A stretch of DNA of 64,000 bases. Source: an uncultured Bradyrhizobium sp. (GTDB lineage Bacteria > Pseudomonadota > Alphaproteobacteria > Rhizobiales > Xanthobacteraceae). The position numbers were made by a program, and so were the translations under genes. Below are positions 9,093 to 19,325 of the stretch, one piece after another. The stretch spans positions 49,932 to 113,931 of the forward strand of contig NZ_CAKZJO010000100.1 of NCBI RefSeq assembly GCF_936943645.1, in the 5' to 3' direction. Under the pieces are notes generated by a model that was given only the letters and a program-made list of their open reading frames with translations, was not told where the DNA came from and ran no database searches. Every line of letters starts with the position of its first letter. Position 1 is the first letter of the stretch.

Positions 9093-9869
9093 TCAGTCCT
9101 GCGGCTCGGACGCCTCATCGCCCTGCGCGTCGATGCGCAGCCAGCCCGAGGGGGCGAGGCGCTGCTGCGGCAGGAAGCGGGCCTTGTAGTCCATCTTCTT
9201 CGAGCCCTCGATCCAGTAGCCGAGATAGACGTAAGGCAGCCCTTGCCGGCGGGCGCGGGCGATGTGGTCGAGGATCATGAAGGTGCCCATCGAGCGGCTC
9301 ACCTGGCCCGGCTCGAAGAACGAATAGACCATCGACAGGCCGTCGCTGAGCACGTCGGTGAGCGCCACCGCGATCAGCTCCTCGCCGCGGCCGGTGATGC
9401 CGCTGTCGGGCCCGCGCTTGCGGTATTCGATGATGCGGGTCTCGACATGGCTGTCCTCGACCATCATGGCGTAGTCGAGCACCGTCATGTCGGCCATGCC
9501 GCCATGGCGGTGGCGGGCATCGAGATAGGCCCGGAACACCGAATATTGCTCGGAGGTCGGGACCGCGCTGCGCTGCTCGCCGATGATGTCGGAATTGCGC
9601 GCCATCACCTTGCGGAAGTTGCGGGAGGGGCGGAACTCGTTGGCGACGACCCGGACCGAGACGCAGGCGCGGCACTGGTCGCAGGCCGGCCGGTAGGCGA
9701 TCGACTGGCTGCGGCGGAAACCGCCATGGGTCAGGAGGTCGTTGAGATCGCCGGCGCGCTCCCCCACCAGGTGCGTGAACACCTTGCGCTCATGCCGGCC
9801 CGGCAGATAGGGGCACGGAGAGGGCGCCGTCAGGTAGAATTGGGGGGTGTCGCGCGAGTGCTGGGTCAA
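9093..9869 (-). CDS. bpt: Aspartate/glutamate leucyltransferase (N-end rule)
   Basis: A 258-residue member of the ATE-like bacterial protein transferase family, which moves leucine from Leu-tRNA to proteins with N-terminal Asp or Glu and marks them for ClpS/ClpAP. The N-terminal PCPYLPGRHERKVFTHL segment and the cysteine cluster PACDQCRACVSVRV are characteristic, and the C-terminal GNAT-like half contains YVYLGYWIEGSKKMDYK. Length matches the family. It faces the DyP gene tail to tail with only 18 bp between the stops. Confidence 0.93.
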   Translation of the reverse strand: MTQHSRDTPQFYLTAPSPCPYLPGRHERKVFTHLVGERAGDLNDLLTHGGFRRSQSIAYRPACDQCRACVSVRVVANEFRPSRNFRKVMARNSDIIGEQRSAVPTSEQYSVFRAYLDARHRHGGMADMTVLDYAMMVEDSHVETRIIEYRKRGPDSGITGRGEELIAVALTDVLSDGLSMVYSFFEPGQVSRSMGTFMILDHIARARRQGLPYVYLGYWIEGSKKMDYKARFLPQQRLAPSGWLRIDAQGDEASEPQD

Positions 9870-9999
9870 GGGACGTCGTGGGCCTCCGAAGTGGGTCTCA
9901 GCATCGCGCTACGGAAGCCCTTGGTCAATTGGTCTACTCGGCAGGTCAGGTCAGACAGCTTAAGTGATCCAGGTTGATAGGTCCTTGATCGCCAGCTTC

Positions 10000-10542
10000 T
10001 CAGTATGTCCTTGCGCCCTGCGGCATGGGCGCGCGGACGGAGGTGTTGATCACGACCGTTCCCAGCACGATGTCGTGCAGCAGGCGCCGGCGGCCGTTGA
10101 ACAGGCCGACCAGCACCACGAAGGGCGTCAGGAACGAGACCGAGACCCAGAACAGCACGGCATGGGTGGCGCCGAGCACGAAATAGCCTGGCGCCCCGTA
10201 CCAGGTGCGCAGCTCCAGATCCATCAGGCGCATGCCGATCGTGGCGGAGGAGGGGCCGCCGATACAGGCGCCATAATAGACGATGGCCCAGACCACGGAG
10301 GCCGGCCAGGCGATCCAGAACAGCGCCCAGCCGATCCCGAGGGTGACCACGCCGAACAAGGCGATGAAGATGTAGCCGAGGATCACCGGGACCGAGATCA
10401 CGACCATGTCGATCAGGAAGGCGAACACCCGCCGCGTCGCAACGCCGCGGAACAGTTCCGGGTGCAGATAGGGATCGTAGGCATGCGGTTGCACCCCGCC
10501 GTCATTGCGCCAGGCGCCTGAATTGCCCGTCTCGTACGACAT
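10000..10542 (-). CDS. RDD-family membrane protein
   Basis: A 180-residue inner-membrane protein. The RDD signature is seen as RRVFAFLIDMVVISV near residue 40, with the conserved aspartate at the start of the first transmembrane helix. Further hydrophobic segments follow at ~58-75, ~80-95 and ~125-150. The N-terminal ~35 residues are soluble. Function of RDD proteins is poorly known; some have been linked to ion exchange. It lies between bpt and hemB, all on the minus strand. Confidence 0.8.
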   Translation of the reverse strand: MSYETGNSGAWRNDGGVQPHAYDPYLHPELFRGVATRRVFAFLIDMVVISVPVILGYIFIALFGVVTLGIGWALFWIAWPASVVWAIVYYGACIGGPSSATIGMRLMDLELRTWYGAPGYFVLGATHAVLFWVSVSFLTPFVVLVGLFNGRRRLLHDIVLGTVVINTSVRAPMPQGARTY

Positions 10543-10711
10543 GTCCGTCCTCCCAAGGGGGAAACAGAGGGAAAACCCTCGAGGCAGGACATGGGAACAG
10601 GCTCTCCCCCTGCCAAGGGCGCAGGGGCATTAACAAGCCGAAATATTCCGGCGATTCGGGGGCGGGGAGGATTGGTATTGGGAGAGCCGATACCGGTGCC
10701 GCATATTCGGT

Positions 10712-10849
10712 GTCGTCCCCGCGAACGCGGGGATCCATAACCACAGGGAGCAGTTTGGCGAAGACGAGAAGTGGATCTCTTCGCCGGTACCAATAGTCGG
10801 CATCGCCGATAGATCACGCGGTATGGGTCCCCGCGTTCGCGGGGACGAC
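10712..10849. repeat. Inverted pair of intergenic palindromic repeats
   Basis: Two arms of 28 bp, 10712-10739 and 10822-10849, are reverse complements with one mismatch. Each arm itself contains the hairpin core CCCCGCGAACGCGGGG or its complement. This is a dispersed REP-like family of Bradyrhizobium genomes. It fills most of the 328-bp gap between the RDD gene and hemB; nothing else is evident there. Confidence 0.75.
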
Positions 10850-10870
10850 GGCGGAGATTGTTGTGCCAGC

Positions 10871-11932
10871 TTATCCTTGGCTGCGCAGCTTCTCCGCCGC
10901 CTTCGGCGCGAAATAGCTCAGCACGCCGTCGGCGCCGGCGCGTTTGAAGGCGAGCAGGCTCTCCATCATCGCGCGCTCGCCGTCGAGCCAGCCGTTGTTC
11001 GCAGCCGCTGCGATCATCGCGTATTCGCCCGACACCTGATAGGCGAAGGTCGGCATCGCAAAAGTGTCCTTCACGCGGCGCACCACGTCGAGATAGGGCA
11101 TGCCGGGCTTCACCATCACCATGTCGGCGCCTTCGGCGATGTCGAGCTCGACCTCGCGCAGCGCCTCGTCGGTGTTGGCGCTGTCCATCTGATAGGTGCG
11201 CTTGTCGCCGGTCAGCGTCTTGGCCGAGCCGATCGCGTCGCGGAACGGGCCGTAGAAGGCGGAGGCGTATTTGGCCGCATAGGCCATGATCTGCACGTCG
11301 GATTGACCTGCGCGATCCAGCCCCTCGCGGATCGCGGCCACGCGGCCGTCCATCATGTCGGAGGGCGCGATGATGTCGCAGCCGGCCTCGGCCTGCACCA
11401 GCGCCTGGCGCACCAGCACGGCGACCGTCTCGTCGTTCAGGATCCTGCCGTCCGAGATCAGGCCGTCATGGCCGTGGCTGGTGAAGGGATCGAGCGCGAC
11501 GTCGCAGAGCAGGCCGATCTCGGGAAACTCCTTCTTGATCGCGCGCACCGCCTGGCAGACCAGATTGTTCGGGTTGGTCGCTTCCGAGCCTTCCTCGTCG
11601 CGCAGGGACGGCTCGGTATAGGGAAACAGCGCGATGCAGGGGATGGTGAGCTTCATGGCGCGCTCGGCCTCGCGCACGGCCTGGTCGACGCTGAGACGTT
11701 CGACGCCGGGCATCGAGGCGACCTGCTCGCGCTTGTTGTTGCCGTCGATCAGGAATAGCGGCCAGATCAGATCGTCGGTGGTGAGCACGTTCTCCCGCAC
11801 CATGCGCCGGGCCCATTCGGCCTTGCGGTTGCGGCGCGGGCGGACGGTCAGATCGAGGGCATGGGGCACCATCGTGCCCTCGTGGCGCGAGACCTCGCGC
11901 AATTCGATCGGACGTCCGTATTTGATCGCCAT
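10871..11932 (-). CDS. hemB: Porphobilinogen synthase (delta-aminolevulinate dehydratase)
   Basis: A 353-residue enzyme that condenses two 5-aminolevulinate molecules into porphobilinogen in heme and tetrapyrrole synthesis. The two active-site lysine motifs are visible: YAAKYASAFYGPFR and the Schiff-base segment MVMVKPGMPYLD. The start MAIKYGRPIELR at 11932 was chosen because a strong ribosome-binding site (GGAGGAAGAG) lies immediately upstream; an upstream in-frame methionine would add 18 residues without family support. It is a core gene, one of the heme suppliers for the heme enzymes in this window. Confidence 0.95.
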   Translation of the reverse strand: MAIKYGRPIELREVSRHEGTMVPHALDLTVRPRRNRKAEWARRMVRENVLTTDDLIWPLFLIDGNNKREQVASMPGVERLSVDQAVREAERAMKLTIPCIALFPYTEPSLRDEEGSEATNPNNLVCQAVRAIKKEFPEIGLLCDVALDPFTSHGHDGLISDGRILNDETVAVLVRQALVQAEAGCDIIAPSDMMDGRVAAIREGLDRAGQSDVQIMAYAAKYASAFYGPFRDAIGSAKTLTGDKRTYQMDSANTDEALREVELDIAEGADMVMVKPGMPYLDVVRRVKDTFAMPTFAYQVSGEYAMIAAAANNGWLDGERAMMESLLAFKRAGADGVLSYFAPKAAEKLRSQG

Positions 11933-12069
11933 CACTCTTCCTCCGGCTGGAATTATTCTTATACCAGCTCGCACGGTTCCCGTCACCGCGGCTTGACCTG
12001 CCGCAAGGCAGAGTTGAACGGACGGCGCGGCCGATTGATTTTGCGGGGCGAAGCAGCCACAAGGGGTCC

Positions 12070-12579
12070 ATGTCCGAGATCTCCACCCGCGATGCGGCCC
12101 GCGACGGCACGAGGGACGCTGCCAGAGACACCGCCAGAGAGACGGCGCGGGAGACCGCCATGTCGGTCGCTGCGATCTCGTCGGAGCGGACCGAGTCCGA
12201 CGACAATGTCTGGACGCGCCGCCTGGTGCTGTTCCTGCGGGTGATGGCGCTGCTGTCGATCCTCAAGGGGCTCTATCACTGGGCGCAGGTCACCGGCTTC
12301 GTCGGCGGCGAGGACGAGGCGTTCGAGAACCAGTCGATGGCTTGGCAGGCCGCCACCGTCTACTTCGCCGTGATCGAGCTCGTCGCGGCGGTCGGCCTGT
12401 GGCTGGCAACGCCATGGGGCGCGGTGGTGTGGCTGACCACCGTGGTGTCGATGGCGGTGATCGAGCTGATGTTCCCGGGAATCTACGGCGGCAGCCTGAT
12501 CGTCGTCGGCGTCGAAGCCTTCATGCTCGCCGCCTATCTCGCGCTGGCCTGGATGGCCGCGCGCGAACGGCCGCCGTAG
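12070..12579 (+). CDS. Small membrane protein with a repetitive charged N-terminus
   Basis: A 169-residue protein divergent from hemB. Residues ~8-30 are a run of near-repeats of the type T/D-A-R-D/E (DAARDGTRDAARDTARETAR), followed by four hydrophobic helices from ~57 to 162. Similar short four-helix proteins sit beside hemB in related genomes, but I do not recall a function. The start could instead be the internal ATG at residue 31 (MSVAAISSER), which would remove the repetitive tail. Confidence 0.6.
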   Translation: MSEISTRDAARDGTRDAARDTARETARETAMSVAAISSERTESDDNVWTRRLVLFLRVMALLSILKGLYHWAQVTGFVGGEDEAFENQSMAWQAATVYFAVIELVAAVGLWLATPWGAVVWLTTVVSMAVIELMFPGIYGGSLIVVGVEAFMLAAYLALAWMAARERPP

Positions 12580-12602
12580 GGCGGCTCGCAAATATCGAAA
12601 AT

Positions 12603-12730
12603 GCTCTCGTGCCCCGGACGCTGCGCAGCACGCAGTGATGCGCCGCTGAGCCGGGGCCCATCTCTCCGAGATCTCGTTTGTGGCTTTCTGGGTCCCGGAT
12701 GTTCGCTCCGCTCGTCCGGGACACGAGAGC
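12603..12730. repeat. Dispersed inverted-repeat element
   Basis: The ends GCTCTCGTGCCCCGGACG (12603-12620) and the complementary 12713-12730 match at 17 of 18 positions, enclosing ~92 bp. This is a common Bradyrhizobium intergenic element. The remaining 360 bp up to the LdtR-like gene at 13093 hold no gene I can support; they become AT-richer near 12950-13080 and probably carry that gene's promoter. Confidence 0.7.
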
Positions 12731-13092
12731 GGGGCCTGCTTCGTCCTGCCCGTTTGGTTGACCGCTGGTTGCCTAAAATTTGCGGTAAGTTTTCGTTGAC
12801 CAGCCGGTTCCGCCACAGCTCTTACGCGCGCGTTTCGAAACGGGGCGGGGCTGTTCTGGAATGCGACAGTTGGGCCGGACGGAGGGTGAACAGGACCTTG
12901 CGAAGGTCAACAGAGGGTTGCGAAAAGTGCTTGTGGCACAGGCTTAATCCGCAATTCACTGTCTTAAATTCATGATCTCTTTATTCTCTTATTTAAGCCG
13001 ATCTTCAAACGCGCCCCTTAAGTTGCACCTATCAGACGGGACACAAGTTTCGTCGAATAAGTGTCGATAAAAACGACAACAGGGGAAGTGTC

Positions 13093-13611
13093 ATGATGAA
13101 AGCCGTCGCAACTGCGGCAGATACCGCAGAGCGCGTCTCCGGCCAGCAGGGTTCGGTGCAGTCGCTCTATCTGGAAGCTTTGACTCTGGTGGAGCGGCTG
13201 CATCGCCGGCTCCTCGACGTGATCAAGGACGAATTCGATCGCCGGGGCCGCGCGGACATCAACTCGGTGCAAGCGCTCCTGCTCTACAACATCGGCGACA
13301 AGGAGCTGACCGCGGGCGAGCTGCGCACGCGCGGTTACTATCTCGGCTCCAACGTTTCCTACAATCTGAAGAAGCTCGTCGAGCTCGGCTTCCTCGATCA
13401 TCAGCGCTCGCGCGTCGATCGCCGCTCGGTGCGCATCCGCCTGACCCCGCAGGGCCAGGAAGTCCGCCGCATCGTCGATGCGCTTTATCAGAAGCACGTC
13501 AAGACGGTCGAGCAGGTCGGCGGCATCTCGGGCGAGGAGTTCTCGACCCTCAACAAGTCGCTGCATCGCCTCGAGCGGTTCTGGACCGACCAGATCCTGT
13601 ATCGCCTCTGA
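13093..13611 (+). CDS. ldtR: MarR-family winged-helix regulator, LdtR-like
   Basis: A 172-residue MarR-type dimeric regulator. The winged helix runs from ~55 to ~125, with the recognition segment RGYYLGSNVSYNLKKLVELGF and the wing RSRVDRRSVRIRLT. The overall sequence closely resembles LdtR of Liberibacter and Rhizobiales, which controls an L,D-transpeptidase and stress genes. Two consecutive methionines (13093, 13096) are possible starts. No target operon is adjacent. Symbol by resemblance only. Confidence 0.8.
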   Translation: MMKAVATAADTAERVSGQQGSVQSLYLEALTLVERLHRRLLDVIKDEFDRRGRADINSVQALLLYNIGDKELTAGELRTRGYYLGSNVSYNLKKLVELGFLDHQRSRVDRRSVRIRLTPQGQEVRRIVDALYQKHVKTVEQVGGISGEEFSTLNKSLHRLERFWTDQILYRL

Positions 13612-13809
13612 TTTTTCCAAGGGACAAGGCCAAGCCGGCCCGCAACAAGACCGGCAAGCCTCCCGAAACGTGCCTGACTTCCCCAAGCGCGCTGGCCCGG
13701 AGTTGCCCCGGACCGGCGCGTTTTCATTTTGCACCTGCGAAAAAATTCGCGGCTGCGAGGAACCAGTTCCGCCCCTGGCGCTTATCTCCTTCGGATCGGA
13801 GACATTGCG

Positions 13810-14046
13810 ATGCTGATCGAGCGCGGGCTTCAGGCGATGAACGTGGAACTCGTGAGCGAGGCCTACGCCATCGCCGCGAACTACCTTCGCCGCTCCGGCG
13901 CCATCCCCGATACGCTCGTCACCAACGAACGCCTGCTCGAGGTGATCATCAAGCTGATCCAGCACGGTGAATTCAACAAGATCAGGCTCGCCAACAAGGC
14001 GATATCGAGGTTTCAGGCGGAGTCTGAGGTCCGCGCGGTTGCCTGA
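13810..14046 (+). CDS. Small conserved hypothetical protein
   Basis: A 78-residue protein (MLIERGLQAMNVELVSEAYA...) that is mostly helical and charged, with no recognised domain. The ATG at 13810 was preferred over an upstream in-frame ATG because CGGAGAC lies just before it and the upstream extension is low-complexity. It is followed after 37 bp by another small gene and may be co-transcribed with it. Function unknown. Confidence 0.6.
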   Translation: MLIERGLQAMNVELVSEAYAIAANYLRRSGAIPDTLVTNERLLEVIIKLIQHGEFNKIRLANKAISRFQAESEVRAVA

Positions 14047-14083
14047 TCAACAGTCCCAAACCATCGACGAACCAGAGGGTGCC

Positions 14084-14305
14084 ATGGAAGCCGCCATCGA
14101 CCGCATCATGCAGACCTATGACCTGCTCGCCAACCGCACCGCCGCGGCCAGCGAGGAGGCGAGGGCCAAGGTCACGAACTACCTCACCACCCTGATGGAA
14201 GCCGGCGAGAAGGACCCGCACAGGTTGACAGTCTGCGGCCTGACTTATTTGCGCCAGCTCGACGGCAGCGTGGACCCGGTGAAGGCGGGGTATACCGGGC
14301 TGTGA
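14084..14305 (+). CDS. Small conserved hypothetical protein
   Basis: A 73-residue helical protein (MEAAIDRIMQTYDLLANR...), preceded by a good ribosome-binding site (AGAGGG). The C-terminal part reads HRLTVCGLTYLRQLDGS. No domain recognised. Small ORFs of this kind lie upstream of glyA in Bradyrhizobium. The 272 bp between it and glyA show no gene. Confidence 0.6.
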   Translation: MEAAIDRIMQTYDLLANRTAAASEEARAKVTNYLTTLMEAGEKDPHRLTVCGLTYLRQLDGSVDPVKAGYTGL

Positions 14306-14577
14306 CGTGACATCGGCCGCTGTCCCGCGGCCAGGGGTGAGACTTTAAGGCCCGACTCGGCCCCATTTCGGGTTTAGGCGGTCGGGCGGTTCCTCGAACC
14401 CGCCCCGGCTGCCGAAAACCTCCAATCCCCACCATATCTTGCACAAATATCAAGCCCGACCCGCAAACCCTTGGCCTGTTGCGGGCGATGTGGTAGATCG
14501 CGCTCGCCGCTTCCGATCGCCACACCAGACCCGCCCGTAGCCCGCCAAAAGGCTGCGGCGGTGGAGATATTCGCAAG

Positions 14578-15876
<1,299 letters not shown>

Positions 15877-15904
15877 GGCCAAGAAAACCGGTTAAGGTCA
15901 TCGG

Positions 15905-16387
15905 ATGCGCTGCCCGAACTGCAACAGTCTCGATACGCAGGTAAAGGACTCGCGTCCGACCGAGGACTCTTCCGTCATCCGCAGGCGGCGCGTGTGCGTC
16001 GCCTGCGAATTTCGCTTCACCACCTTCGAGCGCGTGCAGCTGCGCGAGCTCACGGTGATCAAGCGCAACGGCCGCCGCGTGCCGTTCGACCGTGACAAGC
16101 TGATGCGCTCGGTGTCGATCTCCTTGCGCAAGCGGCCGGTCGAGCCTGAAAGGGTGGAGAAGATGGTCTCCACCATCGTGCGCGAGCTCGAGACCGGCGG
16201 CGAGGCCGAGATCTCGTCCGAGGTGATCGGCGAGACCGTGATGGAGCATCTGCGGACGCTCGACGACGTCGCCTATGTGCGCTTCGCCTCCGTCTACCGC
16301 AATTTCCGCGAGGCCAAGGATTTCGCCGACGTGCTCGGCGAGCTCTCCGGTGAGGAGGAAGCGCGGCTCGCCGCGATCCGCAAATGA
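15905..16387 (+). CDS. nrdR: Transcriptional repressor of ribonucleotide reductase genes
   Basis: A 160-residue regulator with an N-terminal zinc ribbon (Cys3, Cys6, Cys31, Cys34) and a central ATP-cone domain (VIKRNGRRVPFDRDKL). It senses ATP/dATP and represses nrd operons. Its stop overlaps the ribD start by four bases (ATGA), so it is coupled to riboflavin synthesis genes, an arrangement widespread in proteobacteria. Confidence 0.96.
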   Translation: MRCPNCNSLDTQVKDSRPTEDSSVIRRRRVCVACEFRFTTFERVQLRELTVIKRNGRRVPFDRDKLMRSVSISLRKRPVEPERVEKMVSTIVRELETGGEAEISSEVIGETVMEHLRTLDDVAYVRFASVYRNFREAKDFADVLGELSGEEEARLAAIRK

Positions 16388-17544
16388 TCTTCCGTATCCT
16401 GGAAGATCAGTTCGCGCAGAAGGCCCGCGAGGCCAAGGACGCCGATCTTCGTTTCATGCAGCTGGCGCTGGCGCTGGGCAGGCGCGGGCAGGGGCGCACC
16501 TGGCCCAATCCGGCCGTGGGCGCCGTCATCGTCAAGGACGGCGTCATCGTCGGCCGCGGCTGGACGCAACCGGGCGGGCGGCCGCATGGCGAGCCCGAGG
16601 CGTTGCGGCGAGCCGGCGAGGCCGCGCGCGGCGCCACGCTCTACGTGACGCTGGAGCCGTGCTCGCATTTCGGCAAGTCGCCGCCCTGCGCCGACGCGGT
16701 GATCGCCGCCGGCATTAAGCGGGTGGTGGCGGCGATCGAGGATCCCAATCCTGATGTCGCAGGGCAGGGCCATGCACGCCTGCGTGCCGCCGGCATCGCG
16801 GTGGACGTGGGCCTCTGCGCTGCGGAAGCGGCGTTCGACCATGCCGGCCATTTCCGCCGCATCAGAGACAAGCGTCCGCACGTGATCCTGAAGCTCGCGG
16901 TCTCGCCCGACGGCAAGATCGGCGCCGCCGGCGGCAAGCCGGTCGCGATCACGGGGGAGGCGGTGCGCAATCGCGTGCATCTGCTGCGCGCGCAGAGCGA
17001 TGCGATCCTGATCGGCATCGGCACGGTGCTGGCGGACGATCCGCAGCTCAATTGTCGCCTGCCGGGCATGGAGGCGCGCTCGCCGGTGCGTGTGGTGCTC
17101 GACCAGAGCCTGCGCATCCCCGCTTCAAGCCAGCTCGTGCGCTCCGCGCGCGAGACGCCGCTTTGGGTGATTGGGTCCGAGCTTGCAGAAGCCGCGGCGG
17201 CGACCCGCCTGGGCGCGGCCGGTGCGCAAATCATGCGCATGCCGCCGAACGGTGCATCCGGGCTCGATCTTCCGGCCGTGCTGCATGCGCTGGCCGAGAA
17301 GGGCATCACGCGGCTGATGGTCGAGGGCGGCAGCCGCGTTGCGGCCTCGTTCGTGTCCGCCGACCTCGCCGACGAGATCTGGCTGTTCCGCGGCGCGGAA
17401 GAGGTGGGCCCTGCCGGCGTCGATGCGCTCGATGCATTGCCCCTGTCGAAAATCACGCAGTCGCCGGCCTACAAGGTTCATGCTAGCGAAACGTTCGGAC
17501 AGGATACTTCCAAGGATACTCTCACTATCTACGAGCGCGCGTAA
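16384..17544 (+). CDS. ribD: Bifunctional riboflavin deaminase/reductase
   Basis: A 386-residue fusion. The N-terminal cytidine-deaminase-like domain has the zinc site (HGEPEAL and PCSHFGKSPPCADA); the C-terminal half is the NADPH-dependent ribosyl reductase (KLAVSPDGKIG, MVEGGSRVAASF). It carries out the second and third steps from GTP to riboflavin. It overlaps nrdR upstream, and its TAA shares a base with the ATG of ribE, so the genes are coupled. Confidence 0.96.
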   Translation: MIFRILEDQFAQKAREAKDADLRFMQLALALGRRGQGRTWPNPAVGAVIVKDGVIVGRGWTQPGGRPHGEPEALRRAGEAARGATLYVTLEPCSHFGKSPPCADAVIAAGIKRVVAAIEDPNPDVAGQGHARLRAAGIAVDVGLCAAEAAFDHAGHFRRIRDKRPHVILKLAVSPDGKIGAAGGKPVAITGEAVRNRVHLLRAQSDAILIGIGTVLADDPQLNCRLPGMEARSPVRVVLDQSLRIPASSQLVRSARETPLWVIGSELAEAAAATRLGAAGAQIMRMPPNGASGLDLPAVLHALAEKGITRLMVEGGSRVAASFVSADLADEIWLFRGAEEVGPAGVDALDALPLSKITQSPAYKVHASETFGQDTSKDTLTIYERA

Positions 17545-18152
17545 TGTTCACCGGCATTGTCACCGACATCGGCGAGATCGTCAGCTTCACGCCCGTGGCG
17601 CAGGGTCAGCTGCACCGGCTGCGCATTGCCTGCAGCTATGACCAGGCCACCATCGCCGACGGCGCCTCGATCGCCAGCAACGGCGTGTGCCTGACGGTCG
17701 TTGCCTCCGGCGTCGCAGGCGGCAAGACCTGGTATGACGTCGATGCTGCGGCGGAGACGCTGGCGCTGACCACGGCCAAGCACTGGAAGCTCGGCACGAA
17801 ACTGAACCTCGAGCGGGCGCTGAAGATCGGCGACGAGCTCGGCGGCCATATCGTCGCCGGCCATGTCGACGGGATCGCGACCATCGTCAGCCGCGAGGAC
17901 CTGCCCGACATGGCGCGGTTCTTCCTCTCGACCACGCGCGAGCTGGCGCGGTTCATCGCCACCAAGGGCTCGATCACGCTCGACGGCGTCTCGCTGACGG
18001 TCAATACGGTGAAGGACGTGACCTTTTCCGTGCTGATCATTCCGCATACGCTCGAGGTCACCACGATCGGCGGCTGGAAGGCGGGCAGTGAGGTTAATAT
18101 CGAGGTCGATCTGATGGCCCGCTATGCGGCGCGGCTGACGGAAATGAAGTGA
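17544..18152 (+). CDS. ribE: Riboflavin synthase, alpha subunit
   Basis: A 202-residue protein with the two homologous lumazine-binding halves of riboflavin synthase; it begins with the canonical MFTGIVTDIG, and the second half contains GHIVAGHVDG. It dismutates two 6,7-dimethyl-8-ribityllumazines into riboflavin. It is sometimes named ribC. It overlaps ribD by one base and is followed by a palindromic repeat before ribH. Confidence 0.96.
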   Translation: MFTGIVTDIGEIVSFTPVAQGQLHRLRIACSYDQATIADGASIASNGVCLTVVASGVAGGKTWYDVDAAAETLALTTAKHWKLGTKLNLERALKIGDELGGHIVAGHVDGIATIVSREDLPDMARFFLSTTRELARFIATKGSITLDGVSLTVNTVKDVTFSVLIIPHTLEVTTIGGWKAGSEVNIEVDLMARYAARLTEMK

Positions 18153-18162
18153 CGGCCGAGCC

Positions 18163-18236
18163 GTCATTCCGGGGCGATGTGAAGCATCGAACCCGGAATC
18201 TCGAGATTCCGGGTTCGCTTCGCGCCCCGGAATGAC
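18163..18236. repeat. Nested palindromic repeat between ribE and ribH
   Basis: The outer arms GTCATTCCGGGGCG (18163-18176) and its perfect complement at 18223-18236 enclose a perfect 26-bp palindrome at 18190-18215 centred on GGAATCTCGAGATTCC. It would fold as a two-tier hairpin in RNA. This is a dispersed Bradyrhizobium repeat inserted within an otherwise compact operon and may act as a processing site or attenuator. Confidence 0.75.
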
Positions 18237-18307
18237 AGTTTCTAACTTGGCTTATGTGCTTGCGGCGACTACATAACGCGCCGACCCCCCTAGAACGGAT
18301 CTTAACG

Positions 18308-18799
18308 ATGGCAGACGCGCGGCGCGCACCCCTGAAGGACCAGACCGACATTTCCGGCGCGCGCGCGCTTGTCGTCGAGGCAAGGTTCTATGACGATCTC
18401 CAGGACGCGCTTCTGGACGGCGCGGTGACCGAGCTGAAGGCGGCCGGCCTGACCCATGACGTCATCACCGTTCCGGGCGCGCTGGAAATTCCGGCGGCCG
18501 TGGCCATCGCGGTGGATGCAGCGGCGGCGAACGGCAAGCCCTATGACGCGGTGATCGCCCTCGGCTGCGTGATCCGCGGCGACACCATCCACTTCGAGAT
18601 CGTCTCGCAGGAATCCTCGCGCGCGCTGATGGACCTCGCCGTGGCGCGCAAGCTGCCGCTCGGCAACGGCATCCTTACCGTCAACAACGAGGACCAGGCC
18701 TGGGCACGGGCGCGCGCCAGCGAGCTCAACAAGGGCGGCGATGCCGCGCGCGCGGCGCTGGCCATGCTGCGCATCAAGCGCCGCCTGGCGCGGGCTTAA
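18308..18799 (+). CDS. ribH: 6,7-dimethyl-8-ribityllumazine synthase
   Basis: A 163-residue lumazine synthase that condenses the ribityl-aminouracil with the butanone phosphate to give the riboflavin synthase substrate. Family segments are VPGALEIPAAVAIA, ALGCVIRGDTIHFE and GILTVNNEDQA. The ATG at 18308 was chosen because the homologous region starts just after it; an upstream in-frame ATG lies near the repeat. It is followed after 4 bp by nusB, as in most alphaproteobacteria. Confidence 0.95.
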   Translation: MADARRAPLKDQTDISGARALVVEARFYDDLQDALLDGAVTELKAAGLTHDVITVPGALEIPAAVAIAVDAAAANGKPYDAVIALGCVIRGDTIHFEIVSQESSRALMDLAVARKLPLGNGILTVNNEDQAWARARASELNKGGDAARAALAMLRIKRRLARA

Positions 18800-18803
18800 G
18801 GCC

Positions 18804-19298
18804 ATGGCTGAACCGAAGAAACCGGCGGCGGCTGGAGAGAAGAAAGCGAACCGGCGCGGTGCGGCGCGGCTCGCCGCCGTCCAGGCGCTGTATCAAATGG
18901 ATATCGCGGGCGCCGGCATCAACGACATCTTCGCCGAGTTCGAGAGCCATTGGCTCGGCAACGAGGTCGAGGGCGACACCTATTTGCCAGCGGAAGCCGC
19001 GTTCTTCCGCGACGTCGTCTCCGGCGTCGTGCGCGACCAGAAAAAGCTGGATCCCTTGATCGACGAGGCGTTGTCGAAGGGCTGGCCGCTCAAGCGGATC
19101 GAGGCGATCCTGCGCGCGGTGCTGCGGGCAGGGGCCTATGAGCTCCAGCACCGCAAGGACGTGCCGGGCCGCGTCGTCGTCTCCGAATATGTCGATGTCG
19201 CCAACGCCTTCGTCGACCGCGAGGAGACCGGCATGGTCAACGCCGTGCTCGACCAGATCGGCCGGCAATTTCGCGGCGACGAGTTCGGGCGGGGGTAA
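18804..19298 (+). CDS. nusB: Transcription antitermination protein NusB
   Basis: A 164-residue all-helical RNA-binding protein that works with NusE in rRNA antitermination. The N-terminal basic segment with ARLAAVQALYQMD and the C-terminal VVVSEYVDVANAFVDREETGMVNAVLD are typical. It starts 4 bp after ribH, with the start just before an alanine/lysine-rich tail common in Rhizobiales NusB. Confidence 0.95.
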   Translation: MAEPKKPAAAGEKKANRRGAARLAAVQALYQMDIAGAGINDIFAEFESHWLGNEVEGDTYLPAEAAFFRDVVSGVVRDQKKLDPLIDEALSKGWPLKRIEAILRAVLRAGAYELQHRKDVPGRVVVSEYVDVANAFVDREETGMVNAVLDQIGRQFRGDEFGRG

Positions 19299-19325
19299 AT
19301 CGGGACGACGACCTCCGCCGTAGCC

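Noticed and set aside
14306..14577. Glycine or other riboswitch before glyA
   Set aside because: I could not find a recognisable aptamer core; the region is simply a GC-rich leader.
15877..18307. FMN riboswitch in the riboflavin cluster
   Set aside because: No RFN-like conserved helices were seen before ribD, ribE or ribH.
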